Origin: Gilichinskyi gelida
Lineage (GTDB): Bacteria > Acidobacteriota > Thermoanaerobaculia > Gp7-AA8
Length of the DNA stretch: 64,000 nucleotides
Direction of reading: 5' to 3'
Assembly (NCBI GenBank): GCA_038040385.1
Contig: JBBPII010000006.1
Coordinates: forward strand, 124,001 to 188,000
Shown here: positions 44,188 to 52,063 of the stretch, in pieces
How the letters are laid out: each line of letters opens with the position of its first letter
Position numbering within the stretch: position 1 is the stretch's first letter
The notes under the pieces: model-generated
The model's input: the letters and a program-made list of their open reading frames with translations, nothing else
What the model was told of the DNA's origin: nothing
Databases searched by the model: none
Made by a program: the position numbers and the translations under genes

Positions 44188-45104
44188 CAGCTCCGGCTCC
44201 AGAACAGCTCGGCGAGGACCGGGTAGTGATCGGAGACGTCGGTTTCGACCGCGCGCGCCCCGGCGACGCGCCACCCGTAGTCGGCGAAGATGTAGTCGAG
44301 GCGCCGCTTCATGAACCGGTGCGTGAGAGTGATGTCTTTGCCGCACAGTTGCGCTGCGTCGAGCTTCTGAAAGGTCACGATCTCCGACGCGTCGGGCGGC
44401 GCGTTCAGGTCTCCCATCAGCAGATACGGATAGCGGCTGGTGCGCACGTGTTTGGCCAGGCACTGGAGCTGCTCGTCGCGGGTCTCCTTATTGAGCGAGG
44501 CCCACGCGGTGAGGTGCGTGACGTAGACGCTGAGCATCGCCCCGTCGATGCGGACGTTGGCCTCCAGTACGCTGCGCGGCTCGCCGACGCTCGGCAGCGG
44601 ATGGACGGTCGCGGCGACGACCTCGCCACGCGTGAGGATGGCGTTGCCATACTCGCCGCCGAAATTGGTGTAGCTCCTCCCGTAATAGCCGCGCATGCCG
44701 GTAAGCCGGCGGAGGGTCTCGTACTGGTCGCGAAAGCGCGACTGCCACGTGCCGCGATGCACTTCCTGCAGGCCGACGATGTCGGGCTTCAACTCCTTGA
44801 TCGTCGCCGCGATCTTCGCTACGTGATCGCCGCGGATCAGCTCGGCGTGACCCTGGATGTTGAAGCTGACCACCACCAGCGGCCGCGTTTGCGCCGGATA
44901 ACCGAGGCGCTCCGGGAAGCTGACGCGGCGTCCCTGTTCATCGAACGTGGTGAGGCGCAGCTCCGGATCGACCGCCTTCGGCAGGCACTCCCCGGAGCGG
45001 ACGGTGTAGACGGTGAAGACGCGGTAAAGGATGAAGAGCAGGAGGATCGAGAGGATGCCGAGAATCGGCCGGCGGACGATCTTTTTTTCGGTTTCTTCTT
45101 TCAT
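44187..45104 (-). CDS. Membrane-anchored endonuclease/exonuclease/phosphatase-family protein
   Basis: 305 residues with an N-terminal anchor (about 13-32, PILGILSILLLFILYRVF) and an EEP domain: VVVSFNIQGH, DIVGLQEVHRGTW (catalytic Glu), YVTHLTAW, LMGDLNAPPD and a terminal VSDHYPVLAEL (catalytic His). Could be a phosphodiesterase, sphingomyelinase-like enzyme or nuclease. ATG 45104 chosen; 18 upstream codons come from the neighbouring repeat. Cotranscribed with a PLD-family protein, another phosphodiester hydrolase at the membrane. Confidence 0.87.
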   Translation of the reverse strand: MKEETEKKIVRRPILGILSILLLFILYRVFTVYTVRSGECLPKAVDPELRLTTFDEQGRRVSFPERLGYPAQTRPLVVVSFNIQGHAELIRGDHVAKIAATIKELKPDIVGLQEVHRGTWQSRFRDQYETLRRLTGMRGYYGRSYTNFGGEYGNAILTRGEVVAATVHPLPSVGEPRSVLEANVRIDGAMLSVYVTHLTAWASLNKETRDEQLQCLAKHVRTSRYPYLLMGDLNAPPDASEIVTFQKLDAAQLCGKDITLTHRFMKRRLDYIFADYGWRVAGARAVETDVSDHYPVLAELFWSRS

Positions 45105-45110
45105 GGGTCG

Positions 45111-45211
45111 TGGAACGCCGCCGTCCCGGCGGCTGGCTTGGCGGCGTCCCGCCGCCACGATGCGCAGGCGTGGACGCCTGCGGGCCAGCCGGCGAGGACG
45201 CCGGCGTTCCG
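45111..45211. repeat. Palindromic repeat, family R5 (single copy here)
   Basis: Outer arms TGGAACGCCGCCGTCC and GGACGCCGGCGTTCC pair, inner arms GGCTGGC and GCCAGCC pair, and smaller hairpins GGCGGCGTCCCGCCGCC and CAGGCGTGGACGCCTG sit inside. Fills the gap between nagB and the EEP gene. Confidence 0.85.
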
Positions 45212-45213
45212 TG

Positions 45214-45897
45214 TCACGCGACGATCACATGCACGTTTCGGTGCCACCACAGCGCGCTCGCCGGGAACTCCTCGGTCACCTCGCCGCTCCTCAGCCTCTC
45301 GATCGCCGCGCGCTTGTTCGCGCCGGCGGCGAGGAGGACGATCTCGCGCGATTCGAGGATGGTGGCGATGCCCATGGTGATGGCGTGCGTCGGGACGCGG
45401 CCGTCGGGGAAGAGCGATGCATTCGCCGTGCGGGTGTGCTCGCTCAGGGCGACGATGCGCGTCCGCGAGGTGAACGGCGTCCCCGGCTCGTTGAAGGCGA
45501 TATGTCCGTTGCCGCCGAGGCCGAGGAAGGTCAGGCCTAGTCCGCCCGCGGCGGCGATCTGGCGCTCGTAGCGATCGGGCGCCGTGCCGTCGGGGATGTG
45601 CGCGTTGGCCGGATCGATGTCGATGTGATCGAAGAGGTGCTGTTTCATGAACGTGAAGTAACTGCCGGGATGCTCGCGCGGGATGCCCACGTACTCGTCG
45701 AGGTTGAACGTCGTCACATCGCGGAAGCAGTGGTACTCGCGCGCGCACTCGGCGACGACTCGCTCGTACATGCCGACGGGCGTGCGGCCGGTGGGGAGGC
45801 CGAGGACCAGGCGCGGATCGCGGCGGATGCCGGCGAGCAGAATCTCGGCCGCGCGCTGCGAGAGCGCGGCGTAGTCAGCGACCGTTTCCCAGTTCAT
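45214..45897 (-). CDS. nagB: Glucosamine-6-phosphate deaminase
   Basis: 227 residues; converts glucosamine-6-phosphate to fructose-6-phosphate and ammonia. LGLPTGRTPVGMYE is the substrate loop, TTFNLDEYVGI holds the catalytic Asp, and GLGGNGHIAFNEPG the ring-opening His/Glu. Shorter than E. coli NagB (266), like the monomeric short type. Overlaps nagA by 23 bases. Closes the pathway from cell-wall amino sugars into glycolysis. Confidence 0.95.
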   Translation of the reverse strand: MNWETVADYAALSQRAAEILLAGIRRDPRLVLGLPTGRTPVGMYERVVAECAREYHCFRDVTTFNLDEYVGIPREHPGSYFTFMKQHLFDHIDIDPANAHIPDGTAPDRYERQIAAAGGLGLTFLGLGGNGHIAFNEPGTPFTSRTRIVALSEHTRTANASLFPDGRVPTHAITMGIATILESREIVLLAAGANKRAAIERLRSGEVTEEFPASALWWHRNVHVIVA

Positions 45898-47017
45898 GTC
45901 CGCGCACGAAGACTCGCTCCACCTCGAACCGGTTCGAGAGCACCACGAGGTCGGCGTCGTAGCCCGCCGCGATCTTTCCCTTCCGATCGAACACGCCGAG
46001 CACCCGCGCCGGCACCTCGGTGGCCAGCGGGATCACCATCTCGAACGGCAGCCCCGCCAGCTCGACCATGTTCTGTACCGCGCGCTGCATGGTGAGCACG
46101 CTGCCGGCCAGCGTGCCGTCGCCGAGGCGTGCCGCGCCTCCCTGCACGCTGAATTCGTGCTCGTAGAGTTTGTACGTTCCGTCGGGCATGCCGGCGGCGC
46201 GCACGGCGTCGGTGATCAGCGCGACGCGTTTCGGCATCGCCGTGGCCGCGATTCGCATCACGATCGGATGGACGTGGATGCCGTCGGCGATCAGCTCGGC
46301 GGTGGCCGTCGGGGAGACCAGCGCCGCGCCGGCCGTGCCCGGCTCGCGATGGTGCACGCCGGTCATGGCGTTGAAGAGATGGGTGAAGTGCGACGCCCCC
46401 CACTCCAGCGCCGCCGCGGCCTCCGCGTAGTCGGCAGCGGTGTGGCCGATGGAGAAGAGGACGCGGTCGCGGAAATGCTCGATCAGCGCGCGCGCGCCTT
46501 CCAGCTCGGGGGCGAGGGTGATGATCCATCGAAGGTTCGGCGCCTGCGCGAGGAGGGCATCGACTTCGTGGATGTCCGCGGGGCGGATGGAGGCAACGTT
46601 CTGCGCGCCGGCCCGGTGGACGTTGATGTACGGTCCCTCGAGGTGGATGCCGCAGATCTCCGCGGCGGTATTCGGGCGCAGTTTGGCGACATGGGCGATC
46701 GACGCGACGGCGTCGCGGATGGCCTCGCGCGATCCGGAGAGCGTCGTCGCCGCCAGCGCGGTCGTGCCGTGACGGGCGTGGAAGGAGGCGACGCGCGCCA
46801 CGGCCTCGTCGCTGGCGTCCATGAAGTCGGCGCCGTCGCCGCCGTGCACGTGCATGTCGACGAAGCCGGGGACGATGACGCCGTCGATGCGCAGTGCGTC
46901 GTCGGGCGGATGAACGCTCTCTTGCACGACGGCGATCTGGTCGTCGTCGATGACGATCAGCGTCCGGTCGCGGACCTCGCCGCCGATGAACGCGCGTCCG
47001 AAAAGTGTGGTGCTCAT
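45875..47017 (-). CDS. nagA: N-acetylglucosamine-6-phosphate deacetylase
   Basis: 380 residues of the amidohydrolase superfamily: metal site PGFVDMHVHGGDGADF, HLEGPYIN (metal Glu), SIGHTAADY, FTHLFNAMTGVHHREPG, and catalytic Asp in ALITDAVRAAG. Deacetylates GlcNAc-6-P to GlcN-6-P for NagB. Overlaps anmK by 4 bases (ATGA). Confidence 0.96.
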   Translation of the reverse strand: MSTTLFGRAFIGGEVRDRTLIVIDDDQIAVVQESVHPPDDALRIDGVIVPGFVDMHVHGGDGADFMDASDEAVARVASFHARHGTTALAATTLSGSREAIRDAVASIAHVAKLRPNTAAEICGIHLEGPYINVHRAGAQNVASIRPADIHEVDALLAQAPNLRWIITLAPELEGARALIEHFRDRVLFSIGHTAADYAEAAAALEWGASHFTHLFNAMTGVHHREPGTAGAALVSPTATAELIADGIHVHPIVMRIAATAMPKRVALITDAVRAAGMPDGTYKLYEHEFSVQGGAARLGDGTLAGSVLTMQRAVQNMVELAGLPFEMVIPLATEVPARVLGVFDRKGKIAAGYDADLVVLSNRFEVERVFVRGHELGNGR

Positions 47018-48216
47018 ACGCAGATCGTGCCCAGCACGGTGGGGCGGCCGCCGGTGGCGCCGGGAACGTTGGTGTCCAGTCCCGAAATGGTGTCGTTGGC
47101 GATGAGCGCCATGGCCATCGCCTCTTTCTCCTGCAAGTAACGGTACACGCGGATCTCACTTTGGGGCAGCCGTTCGCCGAGCATCCGGACCAGGGTGGGG
47201 TTCTTCGCGCCGCCGCCGGCGAGGATCACTTCGTCGACCTGGCGGCCGATGAAGTCGCGGTAGGCGCGGGCGATGCTCTCGGCGGTGAAGGCCGTCGCCG
47301 TGGCGATGAGGTCGTCGCCGGAGACGTCGGGAAATTTCGCGATCAGCCGCCGTGCGAACTGCCGGCCGAACCGCTCGCGCCCCGAGGCCTTCGGCGGGCG
47401 AAGCCGGAAGTAGGGGTCGGACATGCACCAGGCGAGCATCTGCTCGTCGACTCGGCCACGGGCGGCGCGCACGCCGTCGCGGTCGAAGATCTCGCGGCGT
47501 CGGCTGGAGTGGTAGACGAGGGCGTCGATGACCATGTTGCCGGGCCCGGTGTCGAAGGCTATGACGTCGCTCAGCTTCGCTTTCGGCGGTACGTATGTCA
47601 CGTTGGCGATGCCGCCGATGTTCTGCATGCAGCGCGCGGATTTCGGGTCGCGCAGTTGCGCCCAGTCGAAATAGGGGACGAGCGGGGCGCCCAGCCCGCC
47701 CGCGGCGATGTCGCGCGCGCGGAGGTCGCCGACCGTGAGGATGCCGGTGCGCTCGGCGATGACGGCGGGCTCCCCGACGACGAGCACGGAGCGGGTGATG
47801 ATCGGCGCGTCGATCCAATCGACATCTTCGGCAGCCTCGGCCTGCGGACGCGGGCGGTACCAGATCGTCTGACCGGCGGTGGCGATGAGGTCGACCTGAT
47901 CGTTGGCCAGCCCCGCCTCTTTGATCAGGCGATTGGCCGCGGCGGCGAATAGCTCGCCGACGACGAAGTCGAGATGGCAGATCTCCTCGATGCTCGCTTT
48001 GTTCTTGTCGAAGAGGGTGTTGATGCGTTTGCGGATGTCGCGCGGGTAGGCAAATGATACGAAACGTACTATTTCGATCCTGGCCCGCGCGCGCGCGGTG
48101 CCAGTGATGCGCACCAGCACGGCGTCGATGGCGTCGGTGGATGTGCCCGACATCAGCCCGACGATGACGCGCGTCTTTTTTCTGGCGATGGCGCCGAGGC
48201 GCTCGATGCGGTTCAC
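47014..48216 (-). CDS. anmK: Anhydro-N-acetylmuramic acid kinase
   Basis: 400 residues; opens and phosphorylates 1,6-anhydroMurNAc released by lytic transglycosylases to give MurNAc-6-phosphate. The ATP phosphate loop is VIVGLMSGTSTDAIDAVLVR near the start, TAGQTIWYRP is the sugar-site region, and DTGPGNMVIDALV and EVILAGGGAKNPTLV complete the ASKHA fold. The stop overlaps the nagA start and its own start overlaps the murQ stop, placing it between MurQ and NagA in the pathway and the operon. Confidence 0.95.
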   Translation of the reverse strand: MNRIERLGAIARKKTRVIVGLMSGTSTDAIDAVLVRITGTARARARIEIVRFVSFAYPRDIRKRINTLFDKNKASIEEICHLDFVVGELFAAAANRLIKEAGLANDQVDLIATAGQTIWYRPRPQAEAAEDVDWIDAPIITRSVLVVGEPAVIAERTGILTVGDLRARDIAAGGLGAPLVPYFDWAQLRDPKSARCMQNIGGIANVTYVPPKAKLSDVIAFDTGPGNMVIDALVYHSSRRREIFDRDGVRAARGRVDEQMLAWCMSDPYFRLRPPKASGRERFGRQFARRLIAKFPDVSGDDLIATATAFTAESIARAYRDFIGRQVDEVILAGGGAKNPTLVRMLGERLPQSEIRVYRYLQEKEAMAMALIANDTISGLDTNVPGATGGRPTVLGTICV

Positions 48217-49085
48217 TCCTCGAGCACCTCGCGCAGGTTGCCGCGGTGGGCGTCGAGTAAGCCGCGCGCGTCGTCCGCGGAGAGTTTCTTCTTGGCCATC
48301 ACCGCCGCGAGCTTGACGTTGCCGCCGGCGTCGCGCATGGCCTGCACCGCCGCCGGCCGGGTGACGCCCGCCGCCAGCTCGACCATGCGCACCGCGCGGT
48401 TGCGCAGCTTCTCGTTGGTGGCCGGCATGTCGGTCATGAGGTTCGAGTAGACGCGGCCGAGGCGGATCATCACGCCGGTGGAGATGGCGTTGAGCACCAG
48501 CTTCTGCGCGGTGCCGCTCTTCATCCTCGACGATCCCATGATGACCTCGGGGCCGGTCTCGACGACGATCGGGATGTCGGCCTCGCGCGCCAGCGGCGAG
48601 TCGGCGACGGAGGTGACGCCGACGGTCAGCGCACCGAGCATGTTCGCGCGCCGGATCGCCGCGACGGTGAACGGCGTGGTGCCCGATGCGGCGATGCCGA
48701 CGACCGCGTCCTCGGCCTTCACCTCGCGGTTGACCGCCTCGATGGCCGCCTCTTCGTCATCCTCGGCGCCCTCGACCGCGTGGAAAAACGCGCCCTCGCC
48801 GCCCGCCATCAGCACGCGCACGGACGACGGGTCGATGCCGTACGTCGGCGGCAGCTCGGAGGCATCGAGCATGGCGATGCGCCCGCTGGTTCCGGCGCCG
48901 GCGTAGAAGAGCCGCCCGCCATGCGCCATCCGGTCGGCGATCTGGTCGATGGCTTGGGCGATGCGCTCCGCCGCGGCGGCCACCGCCGGCGCCACGAGCG
49001 CGTCCTGCTCCTGAATGATGCGGACGACATCGGAAGTCGGCCGCCGATCGATGTCGAGACTGGCGTCCAGCCGGTCCTGAGACAT
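48213..49085 (-). CDS. murQ: N-acetylmuramic acid 6-phosphate etherase
   Basis: 290 residues; cleaves the lactyl ether of MurNAc-6-P giving GlcNAc-6-P. A SIS domain with GRLFYAGAGTSGRIAMLDASELPPTYG, VVGIAASGTTPF and GSSRMKSGTAQKLVLN, and a C-terminal helical hook. ATG 49085 is preferred; ATG 49094 is three codons earlier. First gene of murQ-anmK-nagA-nagB, ordered as the pathway runs apart from anmK. Confidence 0.95.
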   Translation of the reverse strand: MSQDRLDASLDIDRRPTSDVVRIIQEQDALVAPAVAAAAERIAQAIDQIADRMAHGGRLFYAGAGTSGRIAMLDASELPPTYGIDPSSVRVLMAGGEGAFFHAVEGAEDDEEAAIEAVNREVKAEDAVVGIAASGTTPFTVAAIRRANMLGALTVGVTSVADSPLAREADIPIVVETGPEVIMGSSRMKSGTAQKLVLNAISTGVMIRLGRVYSNLMTDMPATNEKLRNRAVRMVELAAGVTRPAAVQAMRDAGGNVKLAAVMAKKKLSADDARGLLDAHRGNLREVLEE

Positions 49086-49111
49086 ACGCCGCAAGATATC
49101 ATCCGCTCCCG

Positions 49112-49600
49112 ATGCCGACGTTGATGCAGAAGATCCGCCTCGCCATCCGCGGCTGGAGCCGCCGCCGCGAAGAGGCGGAGAAAGAGTTCCTGGCGAAGAA
49201 TTTGTGGGGACCGGCTTCAGCCGGTCCGGAGGCCGGCCGGCTGAAGCCGGCCGCTACACAGACGCCCATCGACACCGACGGCCTTACCGTGGCCTACCTC
49301 GACGAATCCGGCCGCATCGCCTACTACCTCGACACGGAGAGCGGCGAGGTGGTCGACGTGCGCGACGGTACGGCCCTCGCGCCCCCGCGCTACCGGCGAG
49401 TGCCGGCGCGCAGCGAGCAGTCCGAAGCGGACGACCGGCGCGCGTTCGCCGAGTCGCACGAGGCGCTGGCGCAGAGCCTGGGCTCGGCCGAGGAGTTCCG
49501 TCGCACGCTCTCCGGAGATCGCGCGCTGGAACGCGCCTGGTACAACTTCAAGAACGATCGGGCCATCGCGGCCATCGAGGAGTGGCTGCGGCGCCTCTGA
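49112..49600 (+). CDS. UPF0158-like protein with in-frame palindrome
   Basis: 162 residues. From residue 55 it reads TVAYLDESGRIAYYLDTESGEVVDV and ends ALERAWYNFKNDRAIAAIEEWLRRL, the start and end pattern of UPF0158 proteins, small and of unknown function. Residues about 31-50 (WGPASAGPEAGRLKPAATQT) are encoded by an R3 palindrome inserted without frameshift. Before it stands a basic N-terminal segment. Divergent from murQ. Confidence 0.72.
   Translation: MPTLMQKIRLAIRGWSRRREEAEKEFLAKNLWGPASAGPEAGRLKPAATQTPIDTDGLTVAYLDESGRIAYYLDTESGEVVDVRDGTALAPPRYRRVPARSEQSEADDRRAFAESHEALAQSLGSAEEFRRTLSGDRALERAWYNFKNDRAIAAIEEWLRRL
49203..49260. repeat. Palindromic repeat, family R3 (copy b), inside a gene
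   Basis: GACCGGCTTCAGCCGGTC hairpin followed by GGCCGGCTGAAGCCGGCC hairpin and the GCTACACA end, as in copy a at 26605. Read in frame within the UPF0158-like gene. Confidence 0.88.
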
Positions 49601-49607
49601 AATGAAA

Positions 49608-49630
49608 AAGCCGCGCTCGCGCGCGGCCTG
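49608..49630 (-). terminator. Rho-independent terminator for the gene at 49654
   Basis: Minus strand: GCCGCGC-GCGA-GCGCGGC hairpin followed by TTTTT, 20-odd bases after the stop of the small gene. Confidence 0.7.
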
Positions 49631-49653
49631 TCGTGTGCGGGATTTTGGAGTGC

Positions 49654-49818
49654 TCAGGGCAGCGGGAACGGAACGTAACGCGGCCTCGGGACCGGAACGA
49701 TCTCGACGATCTGCAGTTCGGGGTAGAACTGATCGAACTGCGGCATGGTCGTGTCCGGCTTCGCTTCGCTTTCGCTCGCGCCTTCTTCAATCCATTGTTC
49801 GCCGTCGTAGATCCACAT
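49654..49818 (-). CDS. 54-residue acidic protein of unknown function
   Basis: Begins MWIYDGEQWIEEGASESEAK and ends in a proline-rich PVPRPRYVPFPLP. ATG 49818 has AAGGA 6 bases upstream and a hairpin terminator follows the stop, so an expressed mini-gene is likely. Aromatic N-terminus and acidic middle suggest a protein-binding peptide. No family recognised. Confidence 0.6.
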   Translation of the reverse strand: MWIYDGEQWIEEGASESEAKPDTTMPQFDQFYPELQIVEIVPVPRPRYVPFPLP

Positions 49819-49946
49819 AGGATGTCCTTTCCGCTGTTCCATACTTCAAGGTGCCTGCCAAGCAGCGATCGTTTCAAATCATCCTTTCTCAGTGACTTGT
49901 ACGGATGAAATCGGCCGATGGTTTGAGGATCTGTCCTCGGCCGGAC

Positions 49947-50528
49947 TCACTTCCGTCCGGCGGAATGGGCGGATTTGCCGCCGCTAAGGTGAGCTGCGAG
50001 CTGACGATACGCGTGGCCGCGGTGCGACAGCTCGTCCTTCTCGGCGGGTGACATTTCGGCGAACGTGCGGTTCGTTCCCCGCGGCTGAAACCAGGCGTCC
50101 CAACCGAAGTTCTGATCGCCTCGGGGCTCTACGAGGATGTCGCCCGCGCATTCGCCGAGGAAAAGGTGGCCTTCGACGCCATCCCAGTAGGCGACGCAGC
50201 ACTGCGCCTTCGCAGCGCGATTGGTGAGCGCGTAGGCGATCGCGGCGAGGCCTTTTCCACCGGCGGCCTCGAGCAGCCACTTGACGTAAGGGCCCGGGAA
50301 GTTGCCGAGCTCATCGAAACCGAGGGAGACGTCCTCGACGAGGAGGCGGTGATAGCCCTTGGTGCGGGCGACGTCGAGCTTGTAGCGGGTGATGTCCTCG
50401 ACGTCCGCGGCCTGGATCTCGGGCAGGGCGAGCGAGACCCGGAGCAGCGCTATGCCGAGGATGCGCTCCGCTTCGATGGCTTTGTTGGGGTTCGTCGAGA
50501 CGAGGATGAGCGCGTCGCGATCGCCCAC
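49947..50528 (-). CDS. Non-canonical purine NTP pyrophosphatase (RdgB/HAM1 family)
   Basis: 193 residues; hydrolyses ITP, XTP and dITP to monophosphates to keep them out of nucleic acids. LVSTNPNKAIEAERIL (substrate loop), LVEDVSLGFDELGNFPGPYVKWLL (catalytic Asp region, with S in place of the usual T/SG run), FGWDAWFQPRGTNRTFAEMSPAEKDELSHRGHAYRQL (signature C-terminus). Somewhat divergent from E. coli RdgB but motifs are intact. Eight bases after the zinc protein's end, in the sigma-factor gene direction. Confidence 0.88.
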   Translation of the reverse strand: MGDRDALILVSTNPNKAIEAERILGIALLRVSLALPEIQAADVEDITRYKLDVARTKGYHRLLVEDVSLGFDELGNFPGPYVKWLLEAAGGKGLAAIAYALTNRAAKAQCCVAYWDGVEGHLFLGECAGDILVEPRGDQNFGWDAWFQPRGTNRTFAEMSPAEKDELSHRGHAYRQLAAHLSGGKSAHSAGRK

Positions 50529-50535
50529 GCGCGTC

Positions 50536-50775
50536 CTACGCCCAGCCGCCGGACATCGCGCGGAAGGTGCGCACCAGGCGCTGCTTGAGCCGCTGGGGCG
50601 CGCTGTCCGGCCGCAATCGCTTGAGGATGAAGATCCGCAGTCGCTGATGGATCTTCGTGCGCGCCTCGCAGTCGGGACAGAGCTGAAGGTGCGCGCTGTA
50701 ATCTTGTTTGCGGGGTTCGGCGAGGGATCCGTCGAGGAAAAAGTAAACGACGCGTTTTACATCGTTACAAAGCAT
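50536..50775 (-). CDS. Small zinc-finger protein, anti-sigma-factor-like
   Basis: 79 residues with HLQLCPDC (H28-x3-C32-x2-C35), the HxxxCxxC core of zinc-binding anti-sigma domains; an N-terminal helix carries an additional upstream Cys (C3). No membrane segment, so soluble. It lies downstream of an ECF sigma factor in the same direction, separated by a hairpin terminator (50868-50902), making it a candidate regulator of that sigma factor, expressed by read-through or its own promoter. Confidence 0.75.
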   Translation of the reverse strand: MLCNDVKRVVYFFLDGSLAEPRKQDYSAHLQLCPDCEARTKIHQRLRIFILKRLRPDSAPQRLKQRLVRTFRAMSGGWA

Positions 50776-50867
50776 TGGAGCTCATTTCCTTCCGCGGTTC
50801 AGTGGCGACATCGCTCTCGTTCAACTGAGGGAGGGAGGAGCCGAATTCCTGCGGGCTCGACTGCAAA

Positions 50868-50902
50868 ACGAAGCGGCGGCCCGGAGGCCGCCGCTCGTTT
50901 CG
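50868..50902 (-). terminator. Rho-independent terminator of the ECF sigma gene
   Basis: Minus strand: AACGAGCGGCGGCC-TCCG-GGCCGCCGCTTCGTTTT, a stem of about 11-13 base pairs ending in a T run, 19 bases after the sigma-factor stop. Confidence 0.8.
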
Positions 50903-50920
50903 ATGTGTAGGGGTGGATCG

Positions 50921-51700
50921 TTACTCGACGGCGAGGGTTTCTTCTTCTTCCTCTTCTTCTTCGACTTCAAATTCCGTGAAGTCCTCGTCGTCGGCGAAGA
51001 GGATCTCTTCTTCGCTCTCGTCCGGCTCCTGAACTTCGGTCTCGTCGGCCGGTGCGTCCTTCTTCTTGCGCCCCTTCGTCTCGTCCTTGCGGGAGCGCAT
51101 CTTCGCCGGCTCGGCACCGCCGCGGATGTAGCCGTACTTGCGGGCGTACTCCAGGAGGGTGCGCTCGAGCATCTTCCGTCCGCGGTAGAGACGCGACATC
51201 ACGGTGCCCACCGGGCAGTCGAGGATCTCGGCGATCTCCTTGTACGAGAAGCCTTCGATGTCGGCGAGAAGGACGACCATCTTGTAATCGTGCGGAAGCG
51301 AGTCGAGGGCGCGCTTCACGTCGGCGTCCATCATGTCCTGGAAGACTTCGCTCTCCGGATCCTTGATGAGGTCCGGCGCGTTCTTCTGGATCACTCGCTC
51401 GTACGACTCTTCGATCTCCGAGAAATCGATCTTGTGCGGGGTGAGCTTCTTCTTCCGGTAGTTGTTGATGAACGTGTTCTTCATGATCTTGAAGAGCCAC
51501 GCCTTGAAGTTCGTCCCCTCTTCGAATTTGTCGTAGTACTTGTACGCCTTGAGATAGGTCTCCTGAACGAGGTCCTCCGCGTCCTCGGAGTTCCGCGTCA
51601 TGCGATACGCGGTGTTGTAGAGCGAGTCGACGTAGGGCATCGCTGCCTTTTCGAAGTCCCAGCCCTGCTCATGGTCGTTGACTGCTACCGCCGTCTTCAT
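50921..51700 (-). CDS. ECF-type RNA polymerase sigma factor with acidic C-terminal tail
   Basis: 259 residues. Region 2 is AMPYVDSLYNTAYRMTRNSEDAEDLVQETYLKAYKYYDKFEEGTNFKAWLFKIMKNTFINNYRKKK; region 4 is ALDSLPHDYKMVVLLADIEGFSYKEIAEILDCPVGTVMSRLYRGRKMLE. About 60 extra C-terminal residues (from 200) are Lys/Arg-rich then strongly acidic (EVEEEEEEEETLAVE), not normal for ECF factors, which end near residue 190. Start ATG 51700 follows GGGAG. A candidate ECF-type promoter precedes it, suggesting autoregulation. Confidence 0.92.
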   Translation of the reverse strand: MKTAVAVNDHEQGWDFEKAAMPYVDSLYNTAYRMTRNSEDAEDLVQETYLKAYKYYDKFEEGTNFKAWLFKIMKNTFINNYRKKKLTPHKIDFSEIEESYERVIQKNAPDLIKDPESEVFQDMMDADVKRALDSLPHDYKMVVLLADIEGFSYKEIAEILDCPVGTVMSRLYRGRKMLERTLLEYARKYGYIRGGAEPAKMRSRKDETKGRKKKDAPADETEVQEPDESEEEILFADDEDFTEFEVEEEEEEEETLAVE

Positions 51701-51754
51701 CGTGTCTCCCGTACTGCCCTGCTCGAAAAACTTTGCTGATCTTGTGCCGCTCCA

Positions 51755-51786
51755 CGTTAGATGCAGCGGCAAATAAAAAAGTTACT
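51755..51786 (-). promoter_or_regulatory. Candidate autoregulated ECF promoter
   Basis: Minus strand reads AGTAACTT (51786-51779), 17 bases, TCTAACG (51761-51755), resembling GGAACTT-N16/17-TCTAA of RpoE-like promoters, 55 bases upstream of the sigma-factor ATG. Inferred from resemblance only. The remainder of 51701-52063 shows no convincing gene. Confidence 0.5.
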
Positions 51787-52063
51787 CCCGGCTCTCCAAG
51801 CTCGCCGGACGGCTCCGGCAAGCTATTGCTGCGAAGGTATTTACGACTCAGGACGTCGAAGCGTTGAGGTGGGCGTCACTGCCGGGAGCTTTTTCTCCAG
51901 CGTCATCGACACCGGACACGTGCGTCCTATCTGGACGCTTGTTGTCGGTGAGGAACTACGGTCTATCGGCGGGAAACGCTGGCAAACCGGCTGTGAACAA
52001 TCAGTGAACTACCCGAATTCCCAACCGACGGATTCTACCCAAAGAAAGGCGGATTGACAAGGG

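Noticed and set aside
51761..52057. 98-codon plus-strand frame in the gap upstream of the ECF sigma factor
   Set aside because: No Shine-Dalgarno sequence, no family resemblance, and it overlaps the candidate promoter of the divergent sigma gene. Treated as non-coding.
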